Part shown: one piece after another, positions 23,087-25,448 of the stretch | How the letters are laid out: every line of letters starts with the position of its first letter | How positions within the stretch are numbered: the first letter of the stretch is position 1 | Source of the DNA: Mucilaginibacter cryoferens | GTDB taxonomy: Bacteria > Bacteroidota > Bacteroidia > Sphingobacteriales > Sphingobacteriaceae | Direction: 5' to 3' | Length of the DNA: 25,448 nucleotides | NCBI RefSeq assembly: GCF_014205845.1 | Contig: NZ_JACHCR010000003.1 | Coordinates: 384,378 to 409,825 of the forward strand | Program-made: the position numbers and the translations under genes | The notes under the pieces: generated by a model | Told to the model about the DNA's origin: nothing | What the model saw: only the letters and a program-made list of their open reading frames with translations | Database searches by the model: none

Positions 23087-23815
23087 TTATTCTTCGTTAT
23101 CGTCGTCTTTGGCGTATTTATCTTTTGATGGTTTGGCTTCGGCCCCGGCAACGCACATCACAAACTCGCCTTTAAGCGGGTGCGTTTCAAAATACAATTT
23201 TATTTCAGTAACGGTACCCCGCACGGTTTCCTCAAACATTTTGGTGAGCTCGCGCGATACAGAAATTTGCCTGTCGGCCCCAAAGTAAGTTGCCATTTCG
23301 TCCAGTGTTTTCAATAAACGGTGCGGCGATTCGTATAGTATAATGGTACGTTCTTCGGTGGCCAAAAACTTATAACGGGTTTGCCTGCCTTTCTTCAGCG
23401 GTAAAAATCCTTCAAAACAAAACTTATCTGTAGGGAAACCAGAGTTTACCAGGGCGGGCACAAATGCCGTAGCGCCAGGCAGGCACTCTACCGCGATGTT
23501 AAATTTTAAAGCTTCGCGCACCAGGAAAAAACCCGGATCGGATATGGCTGGGGTGCCGGCATCAGATATCAGCGCTATATTTTTGCCCTGCAGCAAAAAC
23601 TTAATGATCTCGTTAGATGATTGGTGCTCATTGTGCTGGTGATGCGCAAAAACCTTTTGGTGGATATCGAAATGTTTTAATAACGGGGCCGAGGTACGGG
23701 TATCTTCGGCCAAAATCAAGTCTACCTCTTTCAAAATACGAAGCGCCCGAAGCGTGATATCCTCTAAATTACCAATTGGTGTTGGAACTAAATATAATTT
23801 GCCGGTTTCGTTCAT
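23087..23815 (-). CDS. rsmI: 16S rRNA (cytidine-1402-2'-O)-methyltransferase
   Basis: RsmI uses S-adenosylmethionine to methylate the ribose of C1402 in the decoding centre of 16S rRNA. The 242-residue protein has the tetrapyrrole-methylase fold: LYLVPTPIGNLEDITLRAL at 7-25, EDTRTSAPLL at 38-46, and the SAM-binding ISDAGTPAISDPG at 83-95. It ends in a charged tail (KYAKDDDNEE). It is shorter than the E. coli protein and lacks its C-terminal extension, as seems usual in this phylum. It heads the rsmI-DUF1572-lnt operon. The start codon lies inside a 7-base repeat (GTTCAT words), and no exact TAnnTTTG box was found upstream. Confidence 0.94.
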   Translation of the reverse strand: MNETGKLYLVPTPIGNLEDITLRALRILKEVDLILAEDTRTSAPLLKHFDIHQKVFAHHQHNEHQSSNEIIKFLLQGKNIALISDAGTPAISDPGFFLVREALKFNIAVECLPGATAFVPALVNSGFPTDKFCFEGFLPLKKGRQTRYKFLATEERTIILYESPHRLLKTLDEMATYFGADRQISVSRELTKMFEETVRGTVTEIKLYFETHPLKGEFVMCVAGAEAKPSKDKYAKDDDNEE

Positions 23816-23900
23816 GGTTCATAGATGATGGTTCATGGTAGGAGATCCATCGTTCAAATTTCACAAAACAGCGATGAACAATGAACCATAAACTATGAAC
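23810..23900. repeat. Heptad repeat arrays in inverted orientation between rsmI and serS
   Basis: GTTCAT occurs at 23810, 23817 and 23831. Its reverse complement ATGAAC occurs at 23874, 23881 and 23895. All spacings within each side are multiples of seven, with degenerate units between (GATGATG at 23824, ATAAACT at 23888). The segments 23817-23836 and 23881-23900 are inverted copies matching at 18 of 20 positions, so the region could form a hairpin with a 44-base loop. The first unit contains the rsmI start codon. Confidence 0.75.
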
Positions 23901-23906
23901 TAATTA

Positions 23907-23914
23907 TATCTTTG
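23907..23914 (+). promoter_or_regulatory. Putative -7 promoter element for serS
   Basis: TATCTTTG is an exact TAnnTTTG match, 16 bases before the serS ATG, directly after the repeat arrays. No clear TTG at the -33 position was found. Confidence 0.6.
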
Positions 23915-23930
23915 CTTAAAAAATAAAATA

Positions 23931-25202
23931 ATGCTGCAAGTTAGTTATATCCGCGATAACAGGGAACAGGTTTTAGAACGTTTGGCTGTAAAAAATTTTA
24001 AACAGCCCGAACTGGTTGATGAGATAATAGGGTTAGATGACAAACGTCGCTCTACCCAAACCAGTATGGATAACGTATCGGCCGAGGCCAACGCAGCTGC
24101 CAAGCAAATTGGCGAACTGATGCGCGGGGGCAAAAAAGCCGAGGCCGAAGAGATAAAAGCCAAAACCGGCGCATGGAAAGAAGACATCAAAAAATTTGGC
24201 GATCTGCTTGCATTAACAGAAGAAGAGCTTTACCAAAAATTGGTTTTATTGCCCAACCTGCCACACAGCTCGGTACCTAAGGGCCTAACACCAGACGAAA
24301 ACGAAGTTGTTTTAGAGAACGGCGCAAAGCCCGAATTACCAGCCAATGCACTGCCACACTGGGAACTGGCCGCAAAATATAACCTGATTGATTTTGAACT
24401 GGGTGTTAAAATAACCGGGGCAGGTTTCCCGGTATACAAAAATAAAGGGGCCAAGCTACAACGCGCGCTCATCAATTATTTTATTGATGAAGCCGAAAAA
24501 GCGGGCTACAGCGAAGTAAGCGTACCATTAATGGTAAATGAGGCTTCGGGCTTTGGCACATCACAACTGCCGGATAAAGAAGGCCAGATGTATTTTGTTG
24601 GGATAGATAATTTGTACCTTATCCCAACCGCCGAGGTGCCTATTACCAATATGTTTAGGGATGTAATATTAAAGGCAGATGAGTTGCCGGTTAAAAACTG
24701 CGGGCATACACCATGTTTCCGCAGGGAAGCTGGCTCATACGGTGCCCACGTGCGTGGCCTAAACCGCCTGCACCAATTTGATAAGGTAGAGATAGTACAG
24801 GTTGTACACCCCGATAACTCTTACGAAACCCTGGAACAAATGAGCGCCCATGTACAGGGACTATTGAAAAACCTTGGTTTACCATACCGTGTGTTACGCC
24901 TTTGCGGTGGCGACATGGGTTTTGGCTCGGCCCTAACTTACGATATGGAAACCTGGAGCGCTGCACAGCAACGCTGGCTGGAAGTATCATCCGTATCAAA
25001 CTTCGAAACTTTCCAAAGCAACAGGCTAAAATTACGATTCCGCAATGCCGAGGGCAAAACGCAATTGGCACACACGCTTAACGGCAGCGCCCTGGCATTG
25101 CCACGTATAGTAGCAACCCTGTTAGAAAATAACCAAACTGAAAAGGGGATTAAAATACCAGAGGTATTGGTGCCTTATACCAAGTTTGAGTGGATTGATT
25201 AG
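23931..25202 (+). CDS. serS: Seryl-tRNA synthetase
   Basis: A class II aminoacyl-tRNA synthetase of 423 residues that charges tRNA-Ser (and tRNA-Sec where present) with serine in the cytoplasm. The N-terminal arm (about 28-105) is the long antiparallel coiled coil that grips the tRNA. The catalytic core contains the serine-site TAE (233-235), motif 2 CFRREAGSYG (262-271), and motif 3 LNGSALALPR (383-392). Length and order are standard. The start MLQVSYIRDNRE is typical. It is divergent from rsmI, with its own promoter box, and is followed by repeats up to the window end. Confidence 0.97.
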   Translation: MLQVSYIRDNREQVLERLAVKNFKQPELVDEIIGLDDKRRSTQTSMDNVSAEANAAAKQIGELMRGGKKAEAEEIKAKTGAWKEDIKKFGDLLALTEEELYQKLVLLPNLPHSSVPKGLTPDENEVVLENGAKPELPANALPHWELAAKYNLIDFELGVKITGAGFPVYKNKGAKLQRALINYFIDEAEKAGYSEVSVPLMVNEASGFGTSQLPDKEGQMYFVGIDNLYLIPTAEVPITNMFRDVILKADELPVKNCGHTPCFRREAGSYGAHVRGLNRLHQFDKVEIVQVVHPDNSYETLEQMSAHVQGLLKNLGLPYRVLRLCGGDMGFGSALTYDMETWSAAQQRWLEVSSVSNFETFQSNRLKLRFRNAEGKTQLAHTLNGSALALPRIVATLLENNQTEKGIKIPEVLVPYTKFEWID

Positions 25203-25213
25203 GCCCCCCAAGC

Positions 25214-25226
25214 CCCCTAAAAGGGG
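25214..25226. other. Short GC hairpin after serS
   Basis: CCCCT, AAA, AGGGG forms a 5-bp stem 12 bases after the serS stop codon. There is no following T-run, so it is a weak terminator candidate at best. Similar CCCCCTAAAAGGGG words are frequent between genes in this phylum, so it may be another small repeat. Confidence 0.35.
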
Positions 25227-25244
25227 AATACCAATTACCTCATT

Positions 25245-25320
25245 TGTCATTGCGAGCGATAGCGCGGCAATCTCGTAGCCAATGCAAAGCGAATATGCAG
25301 AGTTAGCGCTTGCAATGACA
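25245..25320. repeat. Imperfect palindromic TGTCATTGCGAG element, copy A
   Basis: TGTCATTGCGAGCGAT at 25245-25260 pairs imperfectly with AGCGCTTGCAATGACA at 25305-25320. The left arm continues as AGCGCGGCAATCTC. This is the arm pattern of a dispersed palindromic repeat that is common in Bacteroidota intergenic DNA. Confidence 0.7.
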
Positions 25321-25352
25321 TTATATTTTTTCTCTCAATACAGAACCCACAT

Positions 25353-25402
25353 TGTCATTGCGAGTGACAACCGGGGGTAACCCAGAAAAAACAGTAATGA
25401 CA
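25353..25402. repeat. TGTCATTGCGAG element, copy B (degenerate)
   Basis: The segment starts TGTCATTGCGAGTGACAA and ends with AGTAATGACA (25393-25402), a partial reverse complement of the start. The middle (CCGGGGGTAACCC) differs from copy A, suggesting decay or insertion. Confidence 0.55.
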
Positions 25403-25416
25403 TCTTAAAAAAGACC

Positions 25417-25448
25417 GTCCTTGCGAGGAGGTACGACGAAGCAATCCC
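25417..25448. repeat. TGTCATTGCGAG element, copy C, cut by the window end
   Basis: GTCCTTGCGAGGAGGTACGA, then CGAAGCAATCCC, resembles the left arm of copy A and contains the GAGGTACGA word also found in the element at 20680. The right arm, if any, lies beyond the window. Confidence 0.55.

Noticed and set aside
23810..23900. T-box or other riboswitch controlling serS
   Set aside because: The structure lies upstream of the likely serS promoter, shows no T-box sequence, and is explained by 7-base repeats. T-boxes are not typical of this phylum.

Overview
The window looks like ordinary chromosome from a Bacteroidota bacterium, most likely family Sphingobacteriaceae (Mucilaginibacter- or Pedobacter-like; the genus is inferred). 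The support is the gene content, the near absence of Shine-Dalgarno sequences, and eight exact copies of the Bacteroidota -7 promoter element TAnnTTTG just upstream of genes. No rRNA, tRNA, CRISPR array, phage or transposase gene was seen.

Layout. 1-2000: a minus-strand pair, M16 zinc peptidase then peptide deformylase (def), ending at a bidirectional terminator. 2077-2613: hpt (purine salvage), convergent with mfd (2706-6059, transcription-repair coupling factor). 6221-7464: three small plus-strand membrane proteins (DUF4199, DUF2752, TM2 domain). 7593-13183: a minus-strand block with an M28 lipoprotein peptidase, an APC-type amino acid or polyamine permease, a YoeB-type toxin with a DUF2683-like antitoxin, and an M61 aminopeptidase with a PDZ domain. 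13305-19313: a plus-strand multidrug efflux operon, marR, membrane fusion protein, RND pump and TolC-like outer membrane protein. 19362-20599: a stand-alone response regulator overlapping by ATGA with a BadF/N-acetylglucosamine-kinase family gene. 20900-23815: a minus-strand operon rsmI, DUF1572 (DinB-like) and lnt. 23931-25202: serS.

Most genes are housekeeping or envelope functions with intact catalytic motifs, and no clearly new multi-gene system is visible. The least explained material is between the genes: arrays of degenerate 7-base repeats (53-101 and 23810-23900), an ATTCGTG direct-repeat cluster (9373-9450), and several palindromic interspersed elements (20680-20882 and 25245 to the end). 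The most unusual gene arrangement is the translationally coupled response regulator and sugar-kinase-like pair.

Five starts were moved from the longest possible reading frame. For marR, the antitoxin and the response regulator, the upstream TTG is the end of a TAnnTTTG promoter box, so the following ATG is used. For mfd, a TTG 24 codons into the longest frame is preferred. For the TM2 gene an internal ATG is preferred. DUF2752 is also placed at a downstream TTG, with less certainty.
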